From Toxorhynchites rutilus septentrionalis (taxonomy: Eukaryota > Arthropoda > Insecta > Diptera > Culicidae), in NCBI RefSeq assembly GCF_029784135.1, contig NC_073745.1, positions 245,811,993-245,875,992 of the forward strand: a DNA stretch of 64,000 nt, written 5' to 3'. Position 1 is the first letter of the stretch. Each line of letters starts with the position of its first letter. The notes beneath the pieces were generated by a model, which was not told the DNA's origin, did not search any database, and worked only from the letters and a program-made list of their open reading frames with translations. This document shows, piece by piece, positions 44,601 through 54,010 of this stretch. The position numbers were made by a program, and so were the translations under genes.

Positions 44601-47600
44601 CCAGGGAGCAGAAGAGTATTCAAGGAAATACCATCGACAACAGCAGCGGCGTCCCAAATAAGGCGCACTTTTCCTGGTTTTCTAGGATTAGTCACAGCCC
44701 CTAAAGGAAGGTACCAAATACGGCGAGGGTCTGCGGATTCCAGTTCCTCTTTCGTTGCGCGATGGGCGTATTGTTTTGTTTGATAATCACGGAGTTGGCG
44801 GTGAATACTTTCTCCTACTACTGGATCTCGCTTCATGCGTCGCTCCAAGCATGTGAGTCGCCGAAGTGCCATTCCGTAACTGTCTGGAAGCTCGAAATGA
44901 TCATTCTTCCAGAGTAGACCCGTACAGAATCTACCGTCAACTTTGTACGTCGTTCGCTGGAGCAAGTCCATAGCCCGTTGGTTGTCTACGGATTCCAGCG
45001 GTTGGAGCGGTGTCACACCGGTGTCTTCCCGATTGAAATAATCGCGTACTATAGTGTCCAGCTTCACTATGGCTGAACAATCGCACGTGTGATAATTGAG
45101 GTGTTCAACGTCTCGTCCGCCATCTACATGACCGTAGATACACCATCCTAAGCGCGTCTTGGATGCTATTGGTCCTTTTACCCCTTCTTTGATCTTCAAA
45201 GGTACAGCCAAAGATAGATCACGAAGCCCGATCAGTATTTGTGGAACGGCATTTTCGTAGCTGCGTACCGGTAAACCAATTAGATGTTGAAATTGTTTTT
45301 GGAGTGGTTCAACCCTCAACGTCTGCTGGGGAAGATTGAGGTGATCTACCGTCCGTGCGTTCTCCAGAGTGTGGCGAGTCTTTTTCCCGATCTCTGATAC
45401 ATCCACGGAAATCACCTGTGACGTATTCTCAATTCGCGACATGTTGGCGGTCCACTGCAAGCAAAGAGGTACCTGCGGACCCTGTAATCCAAGCTGATGG
45501 GCGAGACCAGATTCTACTAATGTCGTCGACGACCCTTCATCCAGAAAGGCAAAGGTCTTAACGGAACAAGTGATGCCGTACGCTACTACCGGTATTATCC
45601 GGTACAGGACCGATTGTCCACAATGGTGATATGTCAGGTTCGCATTACTGGCGAGCGCGTTACTTGTGCGTGATGAATGTAACATTGGATGATGCCGAAA
45701 TTGGCATCCGTCGATTCCACACCGATTGATGTTCCGACAAGGACGACGCCCGTGAGGGTTCAGGCATGTTCGACAAAGCTTCAGTGTGTGCACAAATTTC
45801 CAACGGCTCTCGATGTCGCTGTCTTTGAACTTAGGACAGTCCTGGACCCGGTGATCTCTCGCGCAGACGAGACAGTGTCTCTTAACTTCTGACACTACCA
45901 TATTTCCATATTCATTTTTGTCCTCCATGTGGGCATTGAAATACCCCTTTTCTCTATTTTTATTTCGATCAACCCTGACGAAAGGTTGCTCTACGTACGA
46001 GCACACTTTGCTAACTGATTCTACCACATGTGACATAAAATCACTGAAAGTTCTCAGATCAGCGGTTGGACACGCGATGAGTTTTTCTGCCCACTGCAGT
46101 TTAAAACTTGAAGGAAGTTTTTCGACGACCTCATGAAGCAGCACAGGATTCGATAGATGTGTTCGCTGTCCTGTTGCGATTAAGTGTTGGGTTAGATTTC
46201 TAACGGTTAAACCAAAATCCATCAAGGTTTCAAGCTTTTCAGCCTTGGGCGTAGGACACTCCCGTACATTTCTTATCAGCTTGTTTATGATAATTTCAGG
46301 ACGCCCATATAGGGTCTGCAGAGTTCTCATTACCTCCGGAACGTTTTCCGGTGCTAGTAGATAATACCTCACGGACTTCAAAGCGTTTCCTTTTAAGCAT
46401 CTTTGTAGTCGTGTCATGTTTTCTGTATCTGTGTATCCACAGGTGGCCGTCGAGTTCTTATAACTGCTATAAAACAGAGGCCATTCCTCTGGGTCACCTG
46501 AGAAATCTGGCAGATCGCGGGGCGTTATTTGCCTCGCTGTTAGTTGTTCCTGAGTTAGGTGGAATGAACGGTGGCTGATCTGGGAAGGCTGTTCCGATAG
46601 ACGAATATTTTCAGGGACAATCTGTGATTGTATGCTGCACTCTATTGGCAGACTCTGAGCGATCGGAGGGTATGTTGGTGCTCCAGTGGAAAGCGGATTA
46701 TGTCCGCGATTAGAATATACATTCTGAGTCGTATTCGTTATTCGCTCTCTTAACTCGTTCCGAACAGCTTGAGCACCGGACCGATGTGGTGGTAGAGGCG
46801 CTGCGGTTGAACGACTCGAAGGACCAGCTTGCTGCTGAGAATCTAATGATACTGTAGGTACAGGTGGTTGACTCGGGCTTCGGTGAGATTGAAGATCTGA
46901 TTTTGACTTGGTAAGTTGCATCCAGCAACGTTGAAGCTGCTGTTCGAGCTCTTGTAAATGTTCTAATGTGCCGGTATTCGGTAACTGCTTAATATCTCTA
47001 GAGACATAAAGTTTCTTTTTAGTTTGGGTGACATCCTGATTTAGACTAGTTGTGATGGCGTTGTCCAACCCGCCGGTAGCCGCAGCAGTTTCTTGACAAA
47101 TATTAACAGGTTCGGTTGGCCCGGTCTGTTCTGGTTGTCCTTGCGGAATTTTAGTTGGCGAAGGTGACACAACTATCTGAGGGTCGATTGTTTTTTCTAC
47201 CCACTCACTGGTGTGCTTTATCCGTTCCTGAGTCTCAATTACATGGTTTCTAACACTGCGATTATCCGTTTCTTCCTCTTCCAAAGCAGCTGATTCAAGC
47301 CGGAATTTATCCTGGGAAAACTGCTTCTCTAGGTCAAGGTCATTTTGTTTCCGTTTTAACTCTTTCTGCTCAGTTAAATGTTGCAGTTCCAACTGCAAAC
47401 GGGCGCGACGAGCAGACGAACTAGTCGATGTAGATTTCGCAGGAGCTGGTAAGCACTTTATGCAACTCCAGCGGCGATCTGTGACAGACGACGTTACTCC
47501 GGCACATGTGTAGTGCCACCATCTTCCGCATTCGTCGCAAGCTACCATATCGTCATAACTGTTGGGCCGTTTACAACCAGAACAGTTTGATTCGCCGGCC

Positions 47601-47626
47601 TTCGGGGTAGTCCTGCTTGTGTCCAT
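41570..47626 (-). CDS. BEL/Pao Gag-Pol polyprotein, intact frame with altered RT active site
   Basis: One frame of 2018 codons from the first ATG beyond the LTR (47626; an in-frame ATG 14 codons earlier lies in U5). Residue numbers below count from that earlier ATG. A C4HC3 PHD finger occupies 29-72 (CSGC, CDEC, HYTC, CIKC). A charged coiled-coil-like stretch follows. A gag core (DUF1759 type, LPDFSGDPEEWPLFYSSYKN) lies at ~390-540, Cys/His zinc motifs at ~590-650, an aspartic-protease-like AFLDEGSSTTLVESG at ~710, and RT at ~950-1150 with HYVDNLLDS (the second catalytic Asp is Asn1126). RNase H (VFCDASEE, IPRLELMAA, FLWSDSN, NVADEATKW) and integrase (His/Cys zinc block, LDYFGP, HSDNG, GGSWERLVR) follow, then the DUF5641-type end (WTRGRILQV). 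Such proteins assemble particles and copy the element through RNA. The Asp-to-Asn change predicts a dead polymerase. Confidence 0.93.
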   Translation of the reverse strand: MDTSRTTPKAGESNCSGCKRPNSYDDMVACDECGRWWHYTCAGVTSSVTDRRWSCIKCLPAPAKSTSTSSSARRARLQLELQHLTEQKELKRKQNDLDLEKQFSQDKFRLESAALEEEETDNRSVRNHVIETQERIKHTSEWVEKTIDPQIVVSPSPTKIPQGQPEQTGPTEPVNICQETAAATGGLDNAITTSLNQDVTQTKKKLYVSRDIKQLPNTGTLEHLQELEQQLQRCWMQLTKSKSDLQSHRSPSQPPVPTVSLDSQQQAGPSSRSTAAPLPPHRSGAQAVRNELRERITNTTQNVYSNRGHNPLSTGAPTYPPIAQSLPIECSIQSQIVPENIRLSEQPSQISHRSFHLTQEQLTARQITPRDLPDFSGDPEEWPLFYSSYKNSTATCGYTDTENMTRLQRCLKGNALKSVRYYLLAPENVPEVMRTLQTLYGRPEIIINKLIRNVRECPTPKAEKLETLMDFGLTVRNLTQHLIATGQRTHLSNPVLLHEVVEKLPSSFKLQWAEKLIACPTADLRTFSDFMSHVVESVSKVCSYVEQPFVRVDRNKNREKGYFNAHMEDKNEYGNMVVSEVKRHCLVCARDHRVQDCPKFKDSDIESRWKFVHTLKLCRTCLNPHGRRPCRNINRCGIDGCQFRHHPMLHSSRTSNALASNANLTYHHCGQSVLYRIIPVVAYGITCSVKTFAFLDEGSSTTLVESGLAHQLGLQGPQVPLCLQWTANMSRIENTSQVISVDVSEIGKKTRHTLENARTVDHLNLPQQTLRVEPLQKQFQHLIGLPVRSYENAVPQILIGLRDLSLAVPLKIKEGVKGPIASKTRLGWCIYGHVDGGRDVEHLNYHTCDCSAIVKLDTIVRDYFNREDTGVTPLQPLESVDNQRAMDLLQRTTYKVDGRFCTGLLWKNDHFELPDSYGMALRRLTCLERRMKRDPVVGESIHRQLRDYQTKQYAHRATKEELESADPRRIWYLPLGAVTNPRKPGKVRLIWDAAAVVDGISLNTLLLPGPDMLTPLHSVLFRFRQFPFAVSSDIAEMFHQIKVIEPDRHSQRFLWRDNPEDPPQIFLMDVLTFGATSSPTSAQYAKNRNAEEFAERYPRAVESILRSHYVDNLLDSFVTVEEAKSVSSEVRWIHSKGGFHIRDWVSNSQEVIRFMGEEPKEETRDLIQTKGANAERVLGMLWHHRIDTLTFSVSISDEIHTLLDTATRPTKRQVLKCIMSLFDPLGLLANFLIHGKILMQEIWRTGIKWDDRIDEHLFELWKRWTSLLDSVDGVQIPRCYFQGANPSLYDSIEAHVFCDASEEAYSAVIYFRVIRPDGVPQCRLVAAKAKVAPLKYVSIPRLELMAAVLGVRLLSFVIEGHTIPIMSRFLWSDSNTVLAWIHSKHRKYRQFVACRVGEILTSTNESEWHWVPSAMNVADEATKWTKSPHFDSTSRWFQGPDFLLGCKDQWPVPKNCITTTDEEIRPCHLHHVTDEYVPMIVYERFSRWGRMVRTMAYVMKYISLKKRGIGNRVLMQEEIRAAEMAIWRQVQAEVYSNEVAILKKNKHLQQKELLAIPKSSAIYKLTPVLDNEGILRIDGRIGLAKQITTEVKYPVILPKTHRVSFLIIDDYHRKYLHANSETIVNEVRQQYYIPQLRVLTRKVARHCQWCKVYKAHPTTPKMAPLPIARLSPFIRPFSYTGLDYFGPIQVKVLRSTAKRYVALFTCLTIRAVHVEVAYDLSTESCIEAIRRFVCRRGAPLEIHSDNGRNFCGANNVLKGQIERIETEAASTFTNAYTKWVFIPPSAPSMGGSWERLVRSIKVAMAGFSQNKKLSDEGLQTLVIEAESLVNSRPLTYLPLDSAEQEALTPNHFLLGSSSGIKQPSVLMLDAAKTARNSWDLIQQNLNHFWSRWVREYLPTLTRRTKWFGDTKAIEPGNLVIIIDENRRNGWTRGRILQVIVGQDGRIRQAVVQTAGGIFRRPVSKLAVLDVKSNGKAESATDLYGRGDVAAGALSLTTLSATRSTSTNSAKQYIPSNSK

Positions 47627-47643
47627 TGTAATCTTGAAGTTTT

Positions 47644-48038
47644 TGTTCGTGTAAGTCAGGGAAAACACGCTGTTCTTCCGATAGCCGTGATTTATTTGGT
47701 AATCAGCTTCAAGCTAAAAATACCTGAATTAGTTTCACAAAATATGGTATAAGAATAACACATACATTACAGTGTGCCTGTGTATCTTATACAATGGACA
47801 CGCGTTGAATATAACCCTAACGGTAACAGTGGTTCGCTGCACTAACTAGTACCTCTTTTGGTGTAGAAACCTGAGTGTACTTGGCTTTTAGTGTGAAAAC
47901 AAACTATATATAATAGTAATCAAAGGGAAATTCAATAAGTTTAATAGAACACGTTCTTCTCTTCTGAGCACTTGCTAAACCTTCTATTGTTCATTTGGAG
48001 TTTGACGGTATGTACTGCTTGGCGCTGTTGGTAGACGT
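47644..48038 (-). repeat. 5' LTR of BEL-1, truncated by ~49 bp
   Basis: Identical by eye to 41223-41617 at a constant offset of 6421 bp. Ends at GTAGACGT (48038), where the 3' LTR continues for another 49 bp. Confidence 0.85.
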
Positions 48039-48062
48039 ATTTGAAAACTCCATATTAGTCTA

Positions 48063-48127
48063 ATCTTCTTTATTGGCACTAACGTTCCATGGGAACCTCG
48101 GGGTTCCTCACATCATTTTTATTAGTA
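48063..48127 (-). repeat. Feilai-like SINE, left part (split)
   Basis: TTGGCACTAACGTTCC...TTTTTATTAGTA matches the tail side of the SINE at 10153-10428. The SINE resumes at 49371 after the inserted element. Confidence 0.7.
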
Positions 48128-49370
48128 CAGGTCGGACTCGATTATCCGGAGACTCGATTTATCGGGATTCGACTATTCGGAATTTTAGACTCTATTATCC
48201 GGAGTATTTTATGTTTGATTTCCGGAAATTTTGAATAATTTGTAAAATAATTTCAATATGGAATAGCTAATATGGGTATCAAATGAAAGGGCTTGACTAG
48301 TAGAATACAGTTATTTATGAAAAATGCAAATCTAAGATGGCGGCCACTACAAAATGGCGGATTACATATTTTCACAGAACCCCATTAATATGGATATCAG
48401 ATAAAAGGGCTTGGCTAGTAGAACACAATTATTGATTGATCTAAAATCTGGAACATACAGGCAAACTTTTTTTTTGTGCGGGGGATAGGGACCGCATAAA
48501 AAAATAGTTCAAAACTTCACCAGTAGCTTTATAAAATCGTGTTCAGTACACATTTTAAAAAAAACTTTTTTTGTGTGGTAGCACTGAAATGCATATAAAT
48601 CATCGAAAAAAATTAAATGGACGATAACTTCGTCAAATATGCTTCTTTTCATATACCACACAAAAAAAATCGCACAAAAAACCGCACAAGAACAGAAAAC
48701 CGCACAAACAAAATCGCACAAAAAAAAATTCGCACAAAAAATAACCGTACAAAAACAGGTTTTACTGTACATTCAATTCTACTGTCATTACAAAACTGCG
48801 TATACCACGATCCTGCAAAATTCAATTTGGCCTCCGCTAAAAAATGGCTTGATGTGGAGAATACACTACACTATGAACAACATAAATTCGAAAAATCGCC
48901 GCCGCAAAATGGTCGACTATGTATTTTTTAAAATCTCCTCAATATTGGTATCAATTGAAATGATTTGACTAATATAATACAGTACATCATCAAAATATTT
49001 CAAAGAAAGTTAGGTTAGGAAAATATGTACATAATCCGCCATTTTGTAGCGGCCGCCATCTTGGATTTTCAAGATCATGGAATACGCAGTTTTATAATGA
49101 CACCAGAGATAGAAATGTGTTCCAAACTTCAGATCAAACTGTCAACAGGAAGGGGGTTAAATTTCTACAACAACAAAGTTACAAAGTTACAAAGTCCCAA
49201 ACATACAAACGGGTCAACCTAGATAAAACCGTTTAATAAATAAGTGCAAATCATAATTATATTACGTTTACCGAGAGAAAATTCGTTTTTTTTATGACTC
49301 GATTATCCGGAGGATTTGATTATCCGGAGTTAAAAATAAATCAATACTCCGGATAATCGAGTCCGATCTG
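48128..49370. mobile_element. 1.24-kb TA-flanked inverted-repeat element (Tigger/pogo-like)
   Basis: Termini CAGGTCGGACTCGATTATCC (from 48128) and GGATAATCGAGTCCGATCTG (to 49370) are ~24-bp inverted repeats with one mismatch, flanked by TA (48126-48127, 49371-49372). Sub-terminal copies of GATTATCCGGA are frequent. A block of CGCACAAAAA-type short repeats lies at 48657-48750. No transposase is recognised; the 104- and 109-codon frames reflect the short repeats. The terminal sequence matches the TIR family at 4913 and 17500. Confidence 0.85.
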
Positions 49371-49465
49371 TACTTAGTTAGAAATTTCTATGGCAAACAA
49401 TGCACCGTGAAAATATACTAAGCGGCAAGCTATATACGCGTGACTGCAGGACTGCAAGTCGGTAA
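49371..49465 (-). repeat. Feilai-like SINE, right part (split)
   Basis: TACTTAGTTAGAAATTTCTA...GCGGCAAGCTATATACGCG continues the SINE body interrupted at 48127. The tRNA-like head is missing. Confidence 0.7.
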
Positions 49466-50185
49466 AAATGGACAAATGGAGAAAATGGAAAATTCCTTTC
49501 AATCATAATTGATGGGTCTACCGAGCTGGGAACGATAAAAATTTTCGCTATCGTTGTTTGAATTTTTGATGAAAATAAGTTTCAGGTGAAAGATACATTC
49601 CATAGATCTATCGAGTTGCACGATGCGGATCACAAAATACTAACGATGCGATTGTTCGCGATTTTTTTAAGAACAAATTAGTTTAACTCGATTGAGAAAA
49701 TAGTGGAGCTCAAATAATTGAATATTCTGAATTTATCTGCATAAAGCTGTTCTCACTGAAATTTGTCGTTGAATGTATGCTACGGAGGTTCAACGAACTG
49801 ATCCTGTTCTTTAATTTTCAAGTTAAACACGAAATCAAATAGCGAAACGAATTTAACATCATTTGAACTACTCGATAAGTAAATCTAAGTTATTTTATTT
49901 TTTCCAACCACGTTTCGCTATTGAATTCACTTATTTCAACTAGGAAACTAGAACTCTTTATCTTACTCTTTGGATAATATATGCCCAGAACAATACATCA
50001 AGTCTAAGGATCAGACTTTGGAAATTTTGAGCTGTATCTAAAGAACTCACAAAATTTTCTTTGGATTTGCTTCTGTTGAAACTGGACGAGAGCAGACAAA
50101 TAGACATTTGCTGCAATTAATTGGTTGAACAACAAAAGTTCAAAAAACATAAATATAAATGAAAACATACCGATTAATTTTTATT
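49466..50185. other. No recognised feature
   Basis: A+T-rich sequence; AGATCTATCGAGTTGCACGA and similar pieces show no repeat partner that I could find. Confidence 0.35.
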
Positions 50186-50189
50186 TAGC

Positions 50190-51155
50190 ACTAGCTAACC
50201 CGGCAAACTTCGTCCCGCCCATTTACTTGATTAATTCTCGAGTAATGCAGAAATTTGTGTTTTATTTGTATGGCAGCCACCCCTAAGAGAGGGGGGAGGG
50301 GTATCTAACCACCATAGAAACATTCATTGCACCCTAAAGTTTCCATATGCCTAATTTGGTTTAATTTGCTTGATTAATTCCCGGGTAATGCAAAAATTTG
50401 TGTTTCATTTGTACGGCAGCCCCCTCTAAGAGAGGGGGAAGGAGTATCTTAACACCATAGAAACATTTATTGCATCCTAAGACCTCCACATGCCAAATTT
50501 GGTTTCATTTGCTTGATTAATTCTCGAGTAATGCAGAAATTTGTGTTTCATTTGTATGGCAGCCCCCCCTTTGAGTGGGGGAAGGACTGTCTAACCATCA
50601 TAGAAACATTTATTGCACCCTAAAACTTTCACATGCCAACTTTGGTTTCGTTTGATTGATTAATTTCCGAGTAATGCAAAAAATTGTGTTTCATTTGTAT
50701 GGCAGCCCCCTCTAAGAGAGGGGGAAGGAGTATCTTAACACCATAGAAACATTTATTGCATCCTAAAACCTCCACATGCCAAATTTGGTTTCATTTGCTT
50801 GATTAATTCTCGAGTAATGCAGAAATTTGTGTTTCATTTCTATGGCAGCCCCCCCTTTGAGTGGGGGAAGGACTGTCTAATCATCATAGAAACATTTATT
50901 GCACCCTAAAACTTTCACATGCCAACTTTGGTTTCGTTTGCTTGGTTAATTTCCGAGTAATGCAGAAATTTGTGTTTCATTTGTATGGCAGCCCCCCCTT
51001 AGAGAGGGGGGAGGGGTCTCAAAATATCACGAAAACCTTCCCCGGCCCCAAAAACCCCTACATACCAATTTTCATGCGAATCGGTTCAGTAGTTTCCGAG
51101 TCTATAAGAATCAGACAGACAGACAGACATCACTCCATTTTTATATATATAGATA
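50190..51155 (+). repeat. Minisatellite-bearing dispersed repeat (six ~143-bp units)
   Basis: GATTAATT(C/T)(T/C)CGAGTAATGCA recurs near 50230, 50371, 50515, 50659, 50802 and 50944. Each unit carries TTTGTATGGCAGCCCCC and an (A/G)GAGGGGG run. Units 3+4 and 5+6 form a higher-order pair, alternating TAAGAGAGGGGG and TTGAGTGGGGG. The block begins CTAGCTAACCCGGCAAACTT and ends CAGACAGACAGACA-CATCACTCC then TATATATAGAT, boundaries seen in widespread insect repeats. Confidence 0.8.
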
Positions 51156-51413
51156 AAAAAATGGATCGGAACCTGTCCTTATCCTAAGCACATGGCTTCA
51201 TGCCAATTTAATGTCCATTTTTCATTCGTTGGAAGTTATCCAGTTTTTGAATCTACGTTTTCATTCGTTAGAAATATCCAGTATACTACCATTACAAGCC
51301 TTACATTTTTGTTTGCGCTCAAGAATAACGGGTGTTCAATAAAAAATGAGAATTTCTTCAGTGATATAGTTAAGAACAAATAAAATTTTTTCAAGCAATT
51401 GAGTATTTTTTTA
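51156..51413. other. Flank of mariner element
   Basis: No feature beyond short frames; the left terminus of the mariner element is not recognisable here. Confidence 0.35.
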
Positions 51414-51549
51414 TTAAAAACACAATGATTGTTCTTCAAAAAAGTCAGTGAAACGTCTTCTCGTGAGACGTATTTTTTTTTCAAAGAAGCTCGCTTCCTT
51501 ATTGGCAAAAAACTCGGATAGCCAATTTTCACAGGCCTCTTTTGTGGCT

Positions 51550-51946
51550 AACTTCTGACTACCTAGCTCGTTCGCCATGGACAAAAACAGGTGGTAGTCA
51601 CTTGGTGCAAGGTCCGGACTATACGGCGGATGCAAAAGAACCTCCCATCCGAGCTCCCGGAGCTTCTGGCGCGTCACCAAAGAAGTGTGTGGCCTGGCGT
51701 TGTCCTGATGGAAGACAATGCGGCCACTGTTTATCAAAGATGGCCTCTTCTTCATGAGTGTTACCTTCAAGCGGTCCAGTTGTTGACAGTACAGGTCCGA
51801 ATTGAACGTTTGACCATAGGGAAGCAGCTCATAATAGATTATTCCTTGATAATCCCACCAAACACACAGCAGAACCTTCCTGGCCGTTAATGAGGGCTTG
51901 GCCACCGTCTGAGCCGCTTCAGCGGGCTTCGACCACGACCGTTTGC
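51550..51946. repeat. 397-bp tandem duplication in mariner, copy 1
   Basis: Identical by eye to 51947-52343; both copies give the same 99-codon plus-strand and ~130-codon minus-strand frames. Confidence 0.92.
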
Positions 51947-52343
51947 AACTTCTGACTACCTAGCTCGTTCGCCATGGACAAAAACAGGTGGTAGTCACTT
52001 GGTGCAAGGTCCGGACTATACGGCGGATGCAAAAGAACCTCCCATCCGAGCTCCCGGAGCTTCTGGCGCGTCACCAAAGAAGTGTGTGGCCTGGCGTTGT
52101 CCTGATGGAAGACAATGCGGCCACTGTTTATCAAAGATGGCCTCTTCTTCATGAGTGTTACCTTCAAGCGGTCCAGTTGTTGACAGTACAGGTCCGAATT
52201 GAACGTTTGACCATAGGGAAGCAGCTCATAATAGATTATTCCTTGATAATCCCACCAAACACACAGCAGAACCTTCCTGGCCGTTAATGAGGGCTTGGCC
52301 ACCGTCTGAGCCGCTTCAGCGGGCTTCGACCACGACCGTTTGC
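51947..52343. repeat. 397-bp tandem duplication in mariner, copy 2
   Basis: Directly follows copy 1; the junction reads CGTTTGC/AACTTCTGACTACC. Confidence 0.92.
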
Positions 52344-53224
52344 GCTTCACGTTGTCGTAAGTGACCCACTTTTCATCGCCAGTCACCATCCGCTTCAGAA
52401 ACGGGTCGATTTTGTTGCGATTCAGCAGCGATTCACATGCGTCGATACGATATGTTTTTTTGCGTCAACGTGTGTGGCACCCATACATCGAGCTTCTTTG
52501 TGAATCCAAGCTTCTTCAAATGGTTAATAACGGTTTGATGACTTATCCCCAGCTCTTGGCCGATGCTACGGCTGCTACTATGTCGGTCTTTCTCGGCTAA
52601 TTCTGCGATTTTGTCGCAATTTTCGACGACAGGCCTTTCGGAGCGTGGCGCATCTTCGACGACCTCTACACCAGAACGAAAACGTTGAAACCATCGTTGT
52701 GCGGTGGAAATGGAAACTGTATCGGGTCCATAAACTGCACAAATTTTATTGGCAGCTTGAGATGCATTTTTGCCTTTGTCATAGTAGTACTGTAAAATAT
52801 GTCGGATTTTCTCTTTATTTTGCTCCATATTTGCGACACTATAACTCACGAACGACTTAACCAAACAAAACACTGTCAAGGACTATATTATAGCGTGAAA
52901 AAATACCTTTCCAACAAGCTATAGTATGACTCGATACAATGAATACAACTAGAACTACGCACTTACAACGACACCTCGCGGAAATACCGCAGGACTTTTT
53001 TGACAGCCTAATATTTTTTGAGTGAATTTTTCTTTGAAAATTCGATTTAACTTTTTTTTTCGAATAATCTTAACCTAAAATCTATAAGACCTACAATATT
53101 TTGGTTAAGGAATAAAATGTAGGATATGATTACGGTTTTCATTGAAGAAAAAAATTAAAAAAATTAATCGAAACAAAATTATTTTGATTTTTAAAGTTGT
53201 TTTTTTTCTCAATGACATGTTTTT

Positions 53225-54010
53225 TAAATATTCTGCAAAAAATATACAGAGCAATTCCACTCCAAATTAACCGGGCGCTTACCTGATCCTCTCCAATTTT
53301 TTTTAACTTGGTATTTATGATGGAATCCACCTAAAATCACAATTTTCATTATCATATGGCTATTTTGAATTGCGACTGAATTTTTAAAGGGGGTATTCAC
53401 AATTGTTAACCTTTTTTTCCAAAAAAAATCGTAACTCAAAATCTAAATGTTTGATTAAAATATGATGTTTGGAAAAATTGTTGGAAAATAAATGAACCAT
53501 TTCGAAAAAATAACATTTTAAATATACTGTTATAAAATCTTACTCAAAATATTAAACTAATAATAAAGAACGGTTAGTTCTAGGTAACGTTAGTTATAGA
53601 TTTTCATGTAGAATCACATATAGATTTCATTTTTTATGTTACTTTTCCTAAATAGTTGCGATTTCAAAAAGTATTCAAATTTTAAAAAAATCAAGAATTC
53701 ATATCTCCATTTTGGTGACATAACAGCGGTATCACTGTATATCAAACTTTGTCAAATTGGAAGGGGTTCCCAATAAAAATATACAAAGAAAATCGAAGGG
53801 GGGATGTTTTGAGATATAAAGGTTTTTAATATAAAATTCAATTTTTAACAGTATATTTGAAATGTATTTTTTTCCAAATGGCTCATTTATTTTCCAACAA
53901 CTTCCATCGTGTGTATCAAGTTTCAATAAAATCAAAGAAGGGTCGAGTCAAAAGTTGCTGTTTTTGGCTGATTTGGGATGGAATTTCTCTATATGAATTG
54001 CCCAAAAGAC
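53225..54010. mobile_element. Long inverted-repeat (MITE-like) element
   Basis: The arm at 53467-53530 (TTGGAAAATAAATGAACCATT...TATACTGTT) is inverted at 53845-53905, and 53240-53275 (ATACAGAGCAATTCCACTCC) is inverted and diverged at 53965-54003. The centre is near 53.67 kb. Outer ends and target duplication are not defined. No protein encoded. Confidence 0.5.

Larger units (their letters stand above)
41223..48038 (-). mobile_element. BEL/Pao LTR retrotransposon BEL-1, nearly complete
   Basis: Minus-strand element: clipped 5' LTR 47644-48038, polyprotein 41570-47626, polypurine tract 41667-41677 (GGGAGGGGGGA), 3' LTR 41223-41666. The LTR reads TGTTGCTGC...ACACGAACA on the minus strand. The shared 395 bp of the two LTRs appear identical by eye, so insertion is recent. 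The 5' LTR lacks its first ~49 bp and abuts ATTTGAAAAC. A target-site duplication therefore cannot be checked on that side. Confidence 0.9.
51414..52828 (-). pseudogene. mariner transposase pseudogene
   Basis: Start at 52828: MEQNKEKIRHILQYYYDKGK, with the N-terminal paired helix-turn-helix region (VSISTAQRWFQRFRSG; RSIGQELGISHQTVINHLKK). A one-base shift in an A-run near 52450 separates it from the catalytic half, where the first Asp is in MVTGDEKW (~52380), the second in FHQDNARPHTS and the third in PYSPDLAPSDYHLF (DD34D spacing). A perfect 397-bp tandem repeat (51550-51946, 51947-52343) makes the catalytic core occur twice and puts the first pass into a premature stop (KLQTVVVEAR). The last part ends at 51414. 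Family length is ~345 residues; this copy cannot make that protein. Confidence 0.88.
51414..53011 (-). mobile_element. mariner-type transposon, internally duplicated
   Basis: Minus-strand element with its 5' terminus at ~53011 (minus strand TTAGGCTGTCAAAAAAGTCC, followed outward by TA). The other terminus is not visible near 51.39 kb. It encodes a broken DD34D-type transposase with a 397-bp tandem duplication. Confidence 0.8.

Noticed and set aside
41626..46578. Several plus-strand ORFs of 65-122 codons opposite BEL-1
   Set aside because: Shadow frames of the intact minus-strand polyprotein.
47644..48038. Interpretation that BEL-1 LTRs are 308 bp (TGTTC...GAACA) with a remnant of a second tandem element beyond the 5' LTR
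   Set aside because: The polypurine tract lies directly before TGTTGC at 41666, and BEL-2 has its polypurine tract before TGTTAC in the same place, so a 444-bp LTR with a clipped 5' copy is simpler.
48617..48968. 104- and 109-codon ORFs
   Set aside because: They come from CGCACAAAAA-type short repeats inside an inverted-repeat element; composition is not protein-like.
50190..51155. CRISPR-like array
   Set aside because: Units are ~143 bp with no short repeat/unique spacer alternation, and the genome is eukaryotic; it is a minisatellite.
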